Shown: positions 24,669 through 33,437 of the stretch, piece by piece
How positions within the stretch are numbered: position 1 is the first letter of the stretch
Layout: each line of letters opens with the position of its first letter
Translations under genes and position numbers: made by a program
NCBI GenBank assembly: GCA_964563435.1
Contig: CAZLXI010000014.1
Coordinates: 35,263-99,262, forward strand
DNA from: Leadbetterella sp964563435
Lineage (GTDB): Bacteria > Bacteroidota > Bacteroidia > Cytophagales > Spirosomataceae
Length of the DNA stretch: 64,000 nt
Direction of reading: 5' to 3'
The notes under the pieces: model-generated
What the model saw: only the letters and a program-made list of their open reading frames with translations
Databases searched by the model: none
Told to the model about the DNA's origin: nothing

Positions 24669-26321
24669 TTATTTCTTCGCATTGTACAGGAGCTGGTAGT
24701 ATTCGCGGGCCATGCGGTCACTGTTAAATGTTGTTTTTACATCTTTCATGCCGCTTCGCGCTATTTTTCTCCACGTTTCCGGTTGCTTGTAGTACATGGG
24801 GAGGATCGTGTTTTCAAGGAGGTCATAGAGCTGCTGAATGTCGTGCTGATCCTGCTCTTCTATGCTGAGGTGCTTATAATCCACCTGCGGAATCACGAAG
24901 GAATTGACACCGTTTCGGGCAAATTCCGGAATCCAGCCGTCATCTGTCGATACATTTACAGCCCCGTTCATGGCAGCGGTCATCCCGCTGGTTCCCGAGG
25001 CCTCCCGGGGCACCCTTGGAGTATTCAGCCATACGTCGGCCACATTTTTCAAAACACGGCTGACATGCAGCTCATAGCCGGTGACAACGCTCATGTTCGG
25101 GTAATTCTTACTCACATTCACCAGGTAATTGAATGTGCTGATGGCGGAATAATCATGCGGGTACGGTTTTCCGGCCCATATCAGTTGAACCGGGTACTGC
25201 GTTTGGTTGACCAGTTGCTGGAACTTTTCGTAGTTCCACAGCAGGAGATCCGGCCTTTTGTAGCCCGCAAAACGACGGGCCCAGACAATGGTGAGCACCT
25301 CCGGGTCCAGTATTTTACCGGTCTGGTCAGCGATCAGCCGGAAGCCTTCGGCTTTCAGCTCTCTTTTACGGGCAGAAAAAGCTTTGCTCTCATCATAAAG
25401 CTCCTTGTCTGCCCAGTAGTCAAATTCCTGGGCGTTGGTGATGGAGATGATCTTACATATTCCCTTGTACCGCCCCCACATTTCCCGTGATACTTCGCCA
25501 TGAAGCCTGGAAACTCCGTTGGCGATCCGGGCCATGCGTAAAGCACAGAGGGAGTGGTTAAAAGGCTCTCCGGGAAGAATCCCCGATATCTTACGTATCT
25601 CTTTCTCTTTTACGTCTCCGAAATATGACATGCCAAAGCACATCGAAAAGTCATGCTTCTCATTGCCGGCCTCTTCCGGTGTATGGGTGGTAAAGACCAG
25701 TTTTTCCTTTACCTTCTTCGCACTCTTAAGTTTTTCCAGCAGGTAAAAGGCGGCGGGCAGGCCATGCGCCTCATTCAGGTGATAAACCTCTCTTTCCAGG
25801 CCTATTTCATCGAGCAGCTTTGCCCCGCCTTTGCCCAGTAGGATATACTGGGCCAGCTTGGTCTGCGGATTGGGGTCATAGAGATAATGGCAGGTGGTTT
25901 GGGCCAGGTAATCATTTTCGGGAACGTCTGTACTGAGGAAGAACATCGGTGCAGTTCCGAACACTTCCGGGCGTAGATAAAAAACCTTTACCCATACCGG
26001 TGAGCGATGAATTTCTATCCGGAACCGGATGCCGGTATCCTCCAGGAAGTTGTACAGCTTCTCGGTCCAGGTGACCTGCAGAGTCTGATCGCGGTTCCTG
26101 GCCTGGTCATAATAGCCGTATTTCCACAATATCCCTATCCCTACCAGATTTTGACGGAGCTTAAAAGCGCTTCGCATGTGGGAACCGGCCAGGAAACCCA
26201 ATCCACCGCTGTAGATCTTGAATGGCTGATCAATGGCAAACTCCATTGAAAAATAGGCCACGCCTTTGCTGTATTCGGCAGTGGGTGCATACGGGAGGGT
26301 GAATTTCCGGAAATCGGTCAT
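24669..26321 (-). CDS. Alpha-glucan phosphorylase-like protein (GT35) with Thr in place of the PLP lysine
   Basis: A 550-residue protein of the glycogen/maltodextrin phosphorylase fold, shorter than classical members (about 800). Recognisable segments are YFSMEFAIDQPFKIYSGGLG near the start, YHLNEAHGLPAAFYLLEKL, WARRFAGYKRPDLLLW, and REASGTSGMTAAMNGAVNVS. In characterised phosphorylases that last motif has Lys after GNM/SGM, and this Lys holds pyridoxal phosphate. Here the residue is Thr448. The protein may therefore use another mechanism, bind glucan without phosphorolysis, or belong to a divergent subfamily conserved in Bacteroidota. No other glycogen genes are nearby. A heptamer array separates it from the upstream DUF4159 gene. 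Confidence 0.82.
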   Translation of the reverse strand: MTDFRKFTLPYAPTAEYSKGVAYFSMEFAIDQPFKIYSGGLGFLAGSHMRSAFKLRQNLVGIGILWKYGYYDQARNRDQTLQVTWTEKLYNFLEDTGIRFRIEIHRSPVWVKVFYLRPEVFGTAPMFFLSTDVPENDYLAQTTCHYLYDPNPQTKLAQYILLGKGGAKLLDEIGLEREVYHLNEAHGLPAAFYLLEKLKSAKKVKEKLVFTTHTPEEAGNEKHDFSMCFGMSYFGDVKEKEIRKISGILPGEPFNHSLCALRMARIANGVSRLHGEVSREMWGRYKGICKIISITNAQEFDYWADKELYDESKAFSARKRELKAEGFRLIADQTGKILDPEVLTIVWARRFAGYKRPDLLLWNYEKFQQLVNQTQYPVQLIWAGKPYPHDYSAISTFNYLVNVSKNYPNMSVVTGYELHVSRVLKNVADVWLNTPRVPREASGTSGMTAAMNGAVNVSTDDGWIPEFARNGVNSFVIPQVDYKHLSIEEQDQHDIQQLYDLLENTILPMYYKQPETWRKIARSGMKDVKTTFNSDRMAREYYQLLYNAKK

Positions 26322-26340
26322 GATTTGTATATTAGTTTGG

Positions 26341-26452
26341 AGTAGTGAGTTTTGAGTATACGGTATGAATTTCCGGGTTTTGTTCGGTTAGTGCAAGAAT
26401 TTTTGCAGAGATATTTCATATCCCCCAAACGCACTACTCGTTGCTTACTACT
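26341..26452. repeat. Inverted heptamer-phased array, AGTAGTG type
   Basis: The left arm (26341-26368) has four units in 7-nt register of AGTAGTG, AGTTTTG, AGTATAC and GGTATGA form. The right arm (about 26425-26452), read on the other strand, gives AGTAGTA, AGCAACG and AGTAGTG units. The spacer is about 55 nt. It occupies most of the gap between the GT35 gene start and the DUF4159 gene stop. No ORF. Confidence 0.6.
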
Positions 26453-26464
26453 TTATCCTCCCCC

Positions 26465-27115
26465 TCAATAACTGGTAAAGGCAAACTGGAGAATATTGGC
26501 GCCCATTTTCAACGCTTCCTGTCGTATTTCTTCCGGGTCATTGTGTACGGAACGGTCTTCCCACCCGTTTCCGAGGTCGGTTTCATACGAAAAAAAGCAC
26601 ACCAGCCGGCCTTCGTGCAGGATCCCCAGCCCCTGCGGCGGCTTATTGTCATGTTCGTGGATCTTGGGGATACCGCCGGGGAACCTGTATTTCTGATGAT
26701 AGATGGGGTGACCGTGCGGGAGATCTACGAATGAGTATTCCGGGAATACTTTTTTCATTTCCCTTCTCACAAACTCATTCATGCCGTAATTGTCATCAAT
26801 ATGCAGGAAACCGCCTGCCAGCAGGTACTTTCTCAGGTTTTCTACCTCACGTTCGCTGAAAACCACATTTCCATGCCCGGTCATATAGACATAAGGATAC
26901 TGAAATATTTTCCGGTCGCCCACCTCAATGATGTCTTCCTCCGGGTGAATGTTCCCTTTCAGGTTCTGGTTAAAGAAGCGGATAAGATTGGGAAGCGCGG
27001 TTTTGTTGGCATACCAGTCACCACCACCATTGTATTTAAGCTTGGCGATCTTGATTTGGGCGAGAGCCGGCAGCGACAGCGTTAGGAAATAACCGATAAT
27101 TGCGAGTTTCTTCAT
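26465..27115 (-). CDS. DUF4159 family protein, exported
   Basis: A 216-residue protein with a signal peptide (IIGYFLTLSLPALAQ) and the DUF4159 domain over most of its length. Typical segments are KLKYNGGGDWYANKTALPNL, PYVYMTGHGNVVFSE, GGFLHIDDNYGMNEFVRREM and PHGHPIYHQKYRFPGG. The fold resembles a flavodoxin/GATase-like domain seen in large membrane proteins of gliding and other Bacteroidota; the biochemical role is unknown. Its ATG overlaps the rsmE stop by 4 nt, so it is translationally coupled. Confidence 0.85.
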   Translation of the reverse strand: MKKLAIIGYFLTLSLPALAQIKIAKLKYNGGGDWYANKTALPNLIRFFNQNLKGNIHPEEDIIEVGDRKIFQYPYVYMTGHGNVVFSEREVENLRKYLLAGGFLHIDDNYGMNEFVRREMKKVFPEYSFVDLPHGHPIYHQKYRFPGGIPKIHEHDNKPPQGLGILHEGRLVCFFSYETDLGNGWEDRSVHNDPEEIRQEALKMGANILQFAFTSY

Positions 27116-27831
27116 GGGTGTAAAAGTGTTCTGGCATTAAGAATACTTACAGTATACACCCCGGCCGTTTCCGTCCGCAGGCGGCTTTTTCCCAAAGTTA
27201 CGGTCTTAAAATCATTTTCCGCCGTCATTTGCAGCTCCTCCTTTGAAAAATCACCCTCCGGGCCAATGAGTACCAGCAACTTACCGGAAAGCGGGACCTC
27301 TATGATATCTTCGGAAGCTTCGTCAAGATGCGCTATGAATTTGCTTTCGAAGGATCCTGACATCCGGATGAAGTCTTTAAAATCAATCAGTCCGGAAAGT
27401 ACGGGCTTATACGCTTTGAGCGATTGCTTCATGGCCGATACCGCAATTTTTTCCAGCCTTTCCAGGTTGATCTTTTTCGGATAAGTATTTTGTGTTTTTA
27501 TAAAAAAAACGCCTGATACCCCTATTTCGATACTTTTTTCAAGAAAATATTCGATCCGGTCACTGTTTTTGGTGGGGCTGATGGCGATATAAATCTCCCT
27601 GTCCGGCCGGTTGTACCCGTGTTCGGCCGAACGGATGCTCACCTTACAGGATTTTGGATCCGGGTGGGTGATCTCACAGGAGAACCACCCCCCCTTTCCA
27701 TCGGTAACCTGGATTAAATCGCCCTGCTTCTTCCGGAGGACTTTGACGGCATGAAGTGATTCAATTTGGTCTAAAGCCAGCGTTTTTTCTACGTCCGGGC
27801 TATAAAACAAGAAATCAATCTTCGAACCCAT
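27112..27831 (-). CDS. rsmE: 16S rRNA (uracil(1498)-N(3))-methyltransferase RsmE
   Basis: A 239-residue SPOUT methyltransferase that modifies U1498 of 16S rRNA. An N-terminal PUA-like domain (HAVKVLRKKQGDLIQVTDGKGG) is followed by the knot domain, with LVLIGPEGDFSKEEL and VTLGKSRLRTETAGV binding SAM. Full length. It overlaps the upstream unknown gene by 17 nt and the DUF4159 gene by 4 nt, indicating a compact operon starting at glnN or nearby. Confidence 0.95.
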   Translation of the reverse strand: MGSKIDFLFYSPDVEKTLALDQIESLHAVKVLRKKQGDLIQVTDGKGGWFSCEITHPDPKSCKVSIRSAEHGYNRPDREIYIAISPTKNSDRIEYFLEKSIEIGVSGVFFIKTQNTYPKKINLERLEKIAVSAMKQSLKAYKPVLSGLIDFKDFIRMSGSFESKFIAHLDEASEDIIEVPLSGKLLVLIGPEGDFSKEELQMTAENDFKTVTLGKSRLRTETAGVYTVSILNARTLLHP

Positions 27832-28342
27832 CCTTAAAGGTATACAGGGTTTTGTCGAGCTTTAGTGTACCGTTATTAAAGTCGGAAATAAACTTTTCGA
27901 TAACGTCTATCGTGATCTCGTCCACATTCAGCGCCGCATCGATACCGATACCGAAATCAAAGTCCATATCGATCTCCACAAATTCCGCCACTTTGATAGT
28001 CTCCTCATCTTCCATTTCCTGGATGAGCTCTTCCATCATCAGTTCGGCCTCCTCATTCACCGGGCTGTTTTCATCCCTCAGCTCATAAGGAACAAAATCC
28101 TTATAGATTTTAGAGATCTTTTTCTCGGCTTCTTCGTAGAGCCGGCTACTGTGGTGCATCGAAAGCGTACTTAATACGGCATCGTAGATGACTTCTTTGC
28201 CTTCATGCTTTCCCACAAACTGGAACTGCACATAGTCGGCTTCCTCTTCCGGCTCGTCATCGACGAGTACGAAGCTCTGATCGAGCTCCCGGCATTCTTC
28301 TTTCAGAAGATCGATCTCTTCCTGGGTGTATCCTGCATTCAT
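27815..28342 (-). CDS. Conserved acidic hypothetical protein upstream of rsmE
   Basis: A 175-residue cytoplasmic protein without signal peptide or membrane segments. It is strongly acidic (DDEPEEEADYVQFQF, MMEELIQEMEDEETI). It has a mixed alpha/beta look, with a central segment VIYDAVLSTLSMHHSSRLYEEAEKKI split by polar turns. I do not recognise a named family. It starts 2 nt downstream of the glnN stop and overlaps rsmE by 17 nt. Its reading frame has codon usage like its neighbours, so it is a real gene; the tight packing suggests coexpression with glnN and rsmE. Confidence 0.75.
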   Translation of the reverse strand: MNAGYTQEEIDLLKEECRELDQSFVLVDDEPEEEADYVQFQFVGKHEGKEVIYDAVLSTLSMHHSSRLYEEAEKKISKIYKDFVPYELRDENSPVNEEAELMMEELIQEMEDEETIKVAEFVEIDMDFDFGIGIDAALNVDEITIDVIEKFISDFNNGTLKLDKTLYTFKDGFED

Positions 28343-28344
28343 TT

Positions 28345-30540
28345 TTATCTAACGTATAAAAGTTCCCTGTATTTGGTTAATGGCCAGTCCTGGTCGTCGA
28401 TCATCAGCTCCAGCTTATCCACCTGCTTCCTGATGATCTCAAAATACGGCTTTACTTCTGTGGAATAGATGCGTGCCGTCTCAAATACGCTCTCCTGGTT
28501 ATTAGCTTTTTTACGGGCGTCGGTCATCAGCTTCACATTTTCCGTGATCACCTTAACCCGTTGCGATATGGTTTTAATGATATCGATAATGGGAGCTGCT
28601 TCTTCCTTTAAGCCCAGGTCTACCAGCGCCTTGGCGGTTTCGGCAAGGCGGGTCTGGTATTTCACCGCCGTGGACACCACGTGGTTTTGCGCCAGGTCGC
28701 CGATAACGCGCGACTCGATCTGGATCTTTTTGATGAAGTTTTCCACACGGATCTCATAACGCGAATGCAGCTCTCTGTGGTTAAGCACTTTCATCGATTC
28801 GAATACCCCGACTGTTTTTTCCGAAACGTAGGCTTTAAGGGCTTCAGGAACGTCTTTTATATTACTTAGTCCACGTCTTTCCGCTTCTTCTTCCCATTCT
28901 TTGGAGTACCCGTTTCCTTCAAAAAGGATGTTTTTGGAGTCTTTGATATATCCTTTCAGGATCTTCAGAATTACCCCTTCTTTGTTGCTGTCGCCTTCTG
29001 TCGCAATGGCGTCGTCATAAGCGGCTTTAAAATCGTCGAGCTGCTTCGATACAATGGTATTCAGCACCATCATGGGTGTGGCAGAGTTGGCCAGCGATCC
29101 TACGGCCCGGAATTCGAACTTATTGCCGGTAAAGGCAAACGGCGAGGTCCGATTCCGGTCGGTATTGTCCAGGAGAATGGACGGTATCCGGTTGATTCCC
29201 AGCTTGATGTAAGCGTTCTCCCCTATTTCGGTATCGAAATTCTTCTTGTTTTCCAGCTCTTCCAGCACGCGCGTCATGGTGGAGCCCAGGAAGATCGACA
29301 TAATGGCCGGCGGGGCTTCATTGGCACCCAGTCGGTGCTCATTGCTGGCGGTGGCCACGGTGGCCCTCAGCATATCGGCATGGTCATGAACGGCCTTGAC
29401 CACGTTCACCAGGAAGGTCATAAACATCAGCTTGCGCTTCGGATCATCACTGGGAGAAAGCAGGTTAATGCCTGTGTCGGTAGAGAAGGACCAGTTGTTG
29501 TGCTTACCACTGCCGTTGATCCCTGCAAAGGGCTTTTCGTGAAACAGCACCTGGAAATTGTGCTTTGAAGCCACTTTTTTCATAATATCCATTAAAAGGA
29601 TGTTATGGTCGCTTGCAATGTTCACCTCTTCAAACGTAGGGGCCACCTCAAACTGGGCCGGAGCCACCTCGTTATGTCTTGTTCTTAAAGGAATGCCCAG
29701 CTTCAGGGCTTCGAATTCAAAATCGACCATAAAGGCATTCACGCGGGTAGGTATCGAGCCGAAGTAGTGATCTTCCAACTGTTGTCCTTTGGCGGGGGAA
29801 TGGCCGAATACGGTACGCCCGCACATTACAAGGTCGGGACGGGAATTGTACAGGGCTTTATCTACCAGGAAATACTCCTGCTCGATCCCGCAGGTAGCGG
29901 TCACCCGGTTTACATTTTCATCAAATATCCTCGCCACAGCAGTGGCCGTTTTATCGAGCGCTGCGGTAGAGTTGATCAGGGGAGATTTTGCATCCAGCAG
30001 CTCTCCGGAATAAGAGAAGAAAACAGAAGGAATACAAAGGGTTGCGCTTCCTGCCCGGTTGTAAATGATGAACGCCGGAGTGGAAGGGTTCCAGGCCGTA
30101 TAACCACGGGCCTCAAAAGTGGCTCTTAAACCACCGCTTGGAAAGGAGGAGGCATCGGGTTCCTGCTGAACCAAAGCAGAACCTTTAAACTTTTCGATCG
30201 CCTGGCCGTCGCCCGATACATCAAAAAAGGAATCGTGCTTTTCCGCCGTACCACCGGTTAAAGGCTGAAACCAGTGGGTGTAGTGCGTAGCTCCTTTCGA
30301 GACCGCCCAGGTTTTCATAGCTGCGGCCACTTCGTCCGCCACCTTTCCTTCTATATTTTCTCCCGACCGGATGGCCTGGGATACCTTTTCATAGGATTCT
30401 GCGGTGAGTAGTTCTTTCATCACTTCATCAGTGAACGTGTTGGAGCTGTAGTATTCGCTCACTTTTCCTGTGGGAATTTCCACTTCAGGTATGGCTCTTG
30501 ACTGAGCTACCTGAATGGCTTTCCATCTAAGTTCTGACAT
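28345..30540 (-). CDS. glnN: Glutamine synthetase type III
   Basis: A 731-residue GSIII enzyme that makes glutamine from glutamate, ammonia and ATP. Family landmarks are TATCGIEQEYFLVD (metal and glutamate site), FHEKPFAGINGSGKHNNWS (ATP/metal region), SNEHRLGANEAPPAIMSIFL, and RTSPFAFTGNKFEFRAVGS. GSIII is the typical glutamine synthetase of Bacteroidota and differs from the shorter GSI. The unusual length relative to GSI comes from extra N- and C-terminal segments. It heads the minus-strand cluster with the acidic unknown gene, rsmE and DUF4159. No clear consensus promoter was found in its 87-nt upstream gap. Confidence 0.97.
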   Translation of the reverse strand: MSELRWKAIQVAQSRAIPEVEIPTGKVSEYYSSNTFTDEVMKELLTAESYEKVSQAIRSGENIEGKVADEVAAAMKTWAVSKGATHYTHWFQPLTGGTAEKHDSFFDVSGDGQAIEKFKGSALVQQEPDASSFPSGGLRATFEARGYTAWNPSTPAFIIYNRAGSATLCIPSVFFSYSGELLDAKSPLINSTAALDKTATAVARIFDENVNRVTATCGIEQEYFLVDKALYNSRPDLVMCGRTVFGHSPAKGQQLEDHYFGSIPTRVNAFMVDFEFEALKLGIPLRTRHNEVAPAQFEVAPTFEEVNIASDHNILLMDIMKKVASKHNFQVLFHEKPFAGINGSGKHNNWSFSTDTGINLLSPSDDPKRKLMFMTFLVNVVKAVHDHADMLRATVATASNEHRLGANEAPPAIMSIFLGSTMTRVLEELENKKNFDTEIGENAYIKLGINRIPSILLDNTDRNRTSPFAFTGNKFEFRAVGSLANSATPMMVLNTIVSKQLDDFKAAYDDAIATEGDSNKEGVILKILKGYIKDSKNILFEGNGYSKEWEEEAERRGLSNIKDVPEALKAYVSEKTVGVFESMKVLNHRELHSRYEIRVENFIKKIQIESRVIGDLAQNHVVSTAVKYQTRLAETAKALVDLGLKEEAAPIIDIIKTISQRVKVITENVKLMTDARKKANNQESVFETARIYSTEVKPYFEIIRKQVDKLELMIDDQDWPLTKYRELLYVR

Positions 30541-30627
30541 AAGAAAAGGTATTTATGTAGGAAGTATCTATATTTACAACAAAATAAATACTTGAATCTT
30601 TTATTTTAAACTAAAAGCCAAAATTTA

Positions 30628-32463
30628 ATGCGGGAGAGGCTGCGCTTTTTATTGATCTACTATGCCTTTTGGGTGGTCTTCTTTATTTTTGCAAGAATAA
30701 TATTCCTGGCCTACCATATTGAAGATTCCAGAAGCCTGACCCTGGAGCAGCTTTACGGGGTCTTCCGTTATGGGATACAGATGGACCTGGCTATGGCCGG
30801 CTATTACTCCCTGCTTCCTTTTTTATGGGTGACGTTCAGCAATTTTATCGATAAAGGGATTTTTCAGAATACTTTTTTCTCTTATACTTTTATTCTTCTT
30901 ACCCTCACCAACCTCATCGTTGTGTCGGATCTTGAAGTGTACAATACCTGGAATTTTCGCCTCGACAGTACCCCGTTAAAATTCCTCGGTAGCCCGAAGG
31001 AAGCCTTTATTTCGGTAAAAAGTTCGCCTGTTTTAAGGCTTTTTCTAAGCTATGTCATCCTGTTGGCGGTGGCCAGCGTCATTGTGTACAGGATCGTGGC
31101 CAATAAGATCTACGACTGGAAACACATCAGCAACCTGCCTTTTATTCTTTACGGCCTGCTAATGACAGCCGCATTGATCCTCCCCATCCGCGGTGGCTGG
31201 GGACCTAAGGCATTGAATCAGGGCTCGGTATATTTTTCTACCCGTAATTTTGCCAATGTTTCGGCTTTGAATGCGCCCTGGAATTTTTTCAGCTCGTTAT
31301 TGAACCGGGTGTCGGTGAACGAAAACCCGTATACCTACCTGCCCAGGGAGACCCTGGATAAGAACCTGAAAAACCTTTTTGCACATAGCGGGGAGACGGA
31401 GAAGGTCATTACGGCCGGAGAAAAGACGAACGTGCTGCTCATTCTTGTGGAAAACCTGACAGGAAAGATCACTGACTTCCGGCATAAGGGTCTCGCAGTA
31501 ACTCCCTATCTTAACCGGCTTAAGGACGAAAGTATTTATTTTGAGAATATGTATGCGGCGGCCGACCGTACCGATAAAACAGTGGTGAGTGTACTGAGCG
31601 GCTACCCGGCGCAGCCCAAGCAGGTACTGGCAGAATTTTCGGATAAAATAAGAAAAATACCGTTTTTAAGCAGTGTTTTTAATGATCAGGGGTATTCCAC
31701 GCAGTTTTATTATGGTGGAGACGCCAGCTTTTTGAGCCTCAAGCCCTACTTATTTGCAAGTAATTTTGAGAAGATCCTGGGGAAAAGCGATTTTGAGGGA
31801 GCGGACGGTTTCTCCTCCCTGGGCGCTCCCGACAGTGTGGTTTATCATAAATTTCTTACAGATCACCGAAATCATCATTCCCGGCCCTTTTTCAGTACTA
31901 TTTTAACGCTTTCCAGTCATGAGCCTTATGGAATTCCCGGTAATGGTCTGTTTCAGGGAGATGCTGTACAGGAGCAGTTTTACAATTCGCTCAATTACGC
32001 CGACCGAAGCCTGGAGAAGTTTCTGAAGGAAGGGAAAAAGCAGGACTGGTGGGAGAATACCCTGGTGGTCATTCTGGGAAATCACGGCCATAAGTGGCCG
32101 GAAGCTGAGGGTAAGGCCGATAATTTCAAAATTCCGATGATCTGGACCGGCGGCGCGGTAAAAAAAGCGCTTAAACTAGAACAGGTGTATAGCCAGACCG
32201 ACGTAGCAGCCACTGTCCTGGGTCAGTTGGGCATAAATGCCGAAGGGTTCAAATGGAGCAAAAATATCTTTGATAAAGGAACTCCGCCCTGGGCTTTCTT
32301 CGTGTTTAATGACGGATTCGGGTACGTCAATGGCAGGAATCCTATACTTTTTGACAATGTGGGCCGGATAGTGGTGGATCACCCGGAATTGCCGCGATCC
32401 AAACAGTTGGAAGCCGGAAAGACCCTGATGCAGCGGACGTACCAGAGCTTTCTGGACCTGTGA
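30628..32463 (+). CDS. LTA synthase family membrane sulfatase-like protein
   Basis: A 611-residue protein with about five transmembrane helices in residues 1-190, then a large extracytoplasmic alkaline-phosphatase/sulfatase domain. Metal and nucleophile regions visible are LLILVENLTGKI (Glu), AADRTDKTVVSVLSGYPAQP (nucleophile Thr) and VVILGNHGHKWPE (final His pair). In Gram-positives such enzymes transfer glycerol phosphate; in Bacteroidota members are thought to be phosphoglycerol or phosphoethanolamine transferases acting on glycans or lipids, with substrate unknown. A 611-residue length fits the family. It stands alone and converges on thyA, with an inverted heptamer array between them. 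Confidence 0.87.
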   Translation: MRERLRFLLIYYAFWVVFFIFARIIFLAYHIEDSRSLTLEQLYGVFRYGIQMDLAMAGYYSLLPFLWVTFSNFIDKGIFQNTFFSYTFILLTLTNLIVVSDLEVYNTWNFRLDSTPLKFLGSPKEAFISVKSSPVLRLFLSYVILLAVASVIVYRIVANKIYDWKHISNLPFILYGLLMTAALILPIRGGWGPKALNQGSVYFSTRNFANVSALNAPWNFFSSLLNRVSVNENPYTYLPRETLDKNLKNLFAHSGETEKVITAGEKTNVLLILVENLTGKITDFRHKGLAVTPYLNRLKDESIYFENMYAAADRTDKTVVSVLSGYPAQPKQVLAEFSDKIRKIPFLSSVFNDQGYSTQFYYGGDASFLSLKPYLFASNFEKILGKSDFEGADGFSSLGAPDSVVYHKFLTDHRNHHSRPFFSTILTLSSHEPYGIPGNGLFQGDAVQEQFYNSLNYADRSLEKFLKEGKKQDWWENTLVVILGNHGHKWPEAEGKADNFKIPMIWTGGAVKKALKLEQVYSQTDVAATVLGQLGINAEGFKWSKNIFDKGTPPWAFFVFNDGFGYVNGRNPILFDNVGRIVVDHPELPRSKQLEAGKTLMQRTYQSFLDL

Positions 32464-32467
32464 GGTA

Positions 32468-32576
32468 AGTTAAAAACTAAAAACTAAAAGTGTAAAGTTA
32501 AGGAATATTTCTGCATATTAAATACTTAATGTTCCGCAACTTTTCACTTTTAGTTTTTAACTTTTAACTTGTCACT
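32468..32576. repeat. Inverted heptamer-phased array, AGTTAAA type (between the sulfatase gene and thyA)
   Basis: The left arm is five units at 32468-32502 (AGTTAAA, AACTAAA twice, AGTGTAA, AGTTAAG). The right arm is six units at 32535-32576, whose complement reads AGTGACA, AGTTAAA twice, AACTAAA, AGTGAAA and AGTTGCG. The arms can pair in 7-nt register around a spacer of about 32 nt. The array begins 4 nt after one stop codon and ends 3 nt before the other, filling the gap between convergent genes. No ORF. Confidence 0.75.
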
Positions 32577-32579
32577 TCC

Positions 32580-33371
32580 TCATATGGCCACCGGCGCCTT
32601 AATGCCCGGATACGGATCATAATTCAGCAATTCAAAATCATCGAAGGTAAAGTTGAAAACCGATCTTACGGCCGGATTCAGCTTCATGACCGGTAAGGGC
32701 CGGGGGCTGCGTTCCAATTGTTTTTTTACCTGCTCCAGGTGGTTGGAGTAGATGTGCGTATCGCCGCCTGTCCAGACGAAGTCGCCCGGTTCGAGCTCAC
32801 ATTCCTGCGCGATCATCAGGGTCAGGAGGGCGTAGGAGGCGATATTGAAGGGCACGCCCAAGAAGACATCGGCACTGCGCTGGTAAAGCTGGCAGGAAAG
32901 CCTGCCGTCAGCTACATAGAACTGAAACAGAGCATGGCAGGGCATCAGGGCCATCTGGGGAAGCTCGCCCACATTCCAGGCCGACACTATGATCCGCCGG
33001 GAATCCGGGTTGCTTTTCAGCTGCTTCAATACCTCTTTCAACTGGTCTATTTCGCCGTTTTCGGACGACCAGGCCCGCCACTGCTTCCCGTAAACAGGGC
33101 CCAGGTTACCGTTTTGATCGGCCCACTCGTCCCAAATGCTGACCCCGTGCTCTTTCAGGTATCCGATATTGGTGTCTCCTTTAATGAACCAGAGCAGCTC
33201 ATGGATGATGGATCTCAGGTGCAGCCTCTTGGTGGTGACCATCGGAAAGCCCCGGCTCAGATCGAAGCGCATCTGGTAGCCGAAAACACTCAGCGTGCCT
33301 GTGCCTGTACGGTCTGTCTTCTCTGCACCTTCTTTTAATATATGTTTTAAGAGATCGTGATACTGCTGCAT
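32580..33371 (-). CDS. thyA: Thymidylate synthase ThyA
   Basis: A 263-residue enzyme (E. coli 264) that makes dTMP from dUMP with methylene-tetrahydrofolate. The nucleophile Cys145 lies in LMPCHALFQFYV, followed by the phosphate-binding QLYQRSADVFLGVPFN. The N-terminal RTGTGTLSVFGYQMRF and the C-terminal YPGIKAPVAI (folate closure) are intact. Full length. No dihydrofolate reductase gene follows it, although folC lies elsewhere in the window. Convergent with the sulfatase-like gene. Confidence 0.98.
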   Translation of the reverse strand: MQQYHDLLKHILKEGAEKTDRTGTGTLSVFGYQMRFDLSRGFPMVTTKRLHLRSIIHELLWFIKGDTNIGYLKEHGVSIWDEWADQNGNLGPVYGKQWRAWSSENGEIDQLKEVLKQLKSNPDSRRIIVSAWNVGELPQMALMPCHALFQFYVADGRLSCQLYQRSADVFLGVPFNIASYALLTLMIAQECELEPGDFVWTGGDTHIYSNHLEQVKKQLERSPRPLPVMKLNPAVRSVFNFTFDDFELLNYDPYPGIKAPVAI

Positions 33372-33437
33372 TTTACGGAATTTTTGGCTACAAAGAAAAC
33401 AAATATTCCCGACAGCTCAGCACCGATCCCGGGTTTT

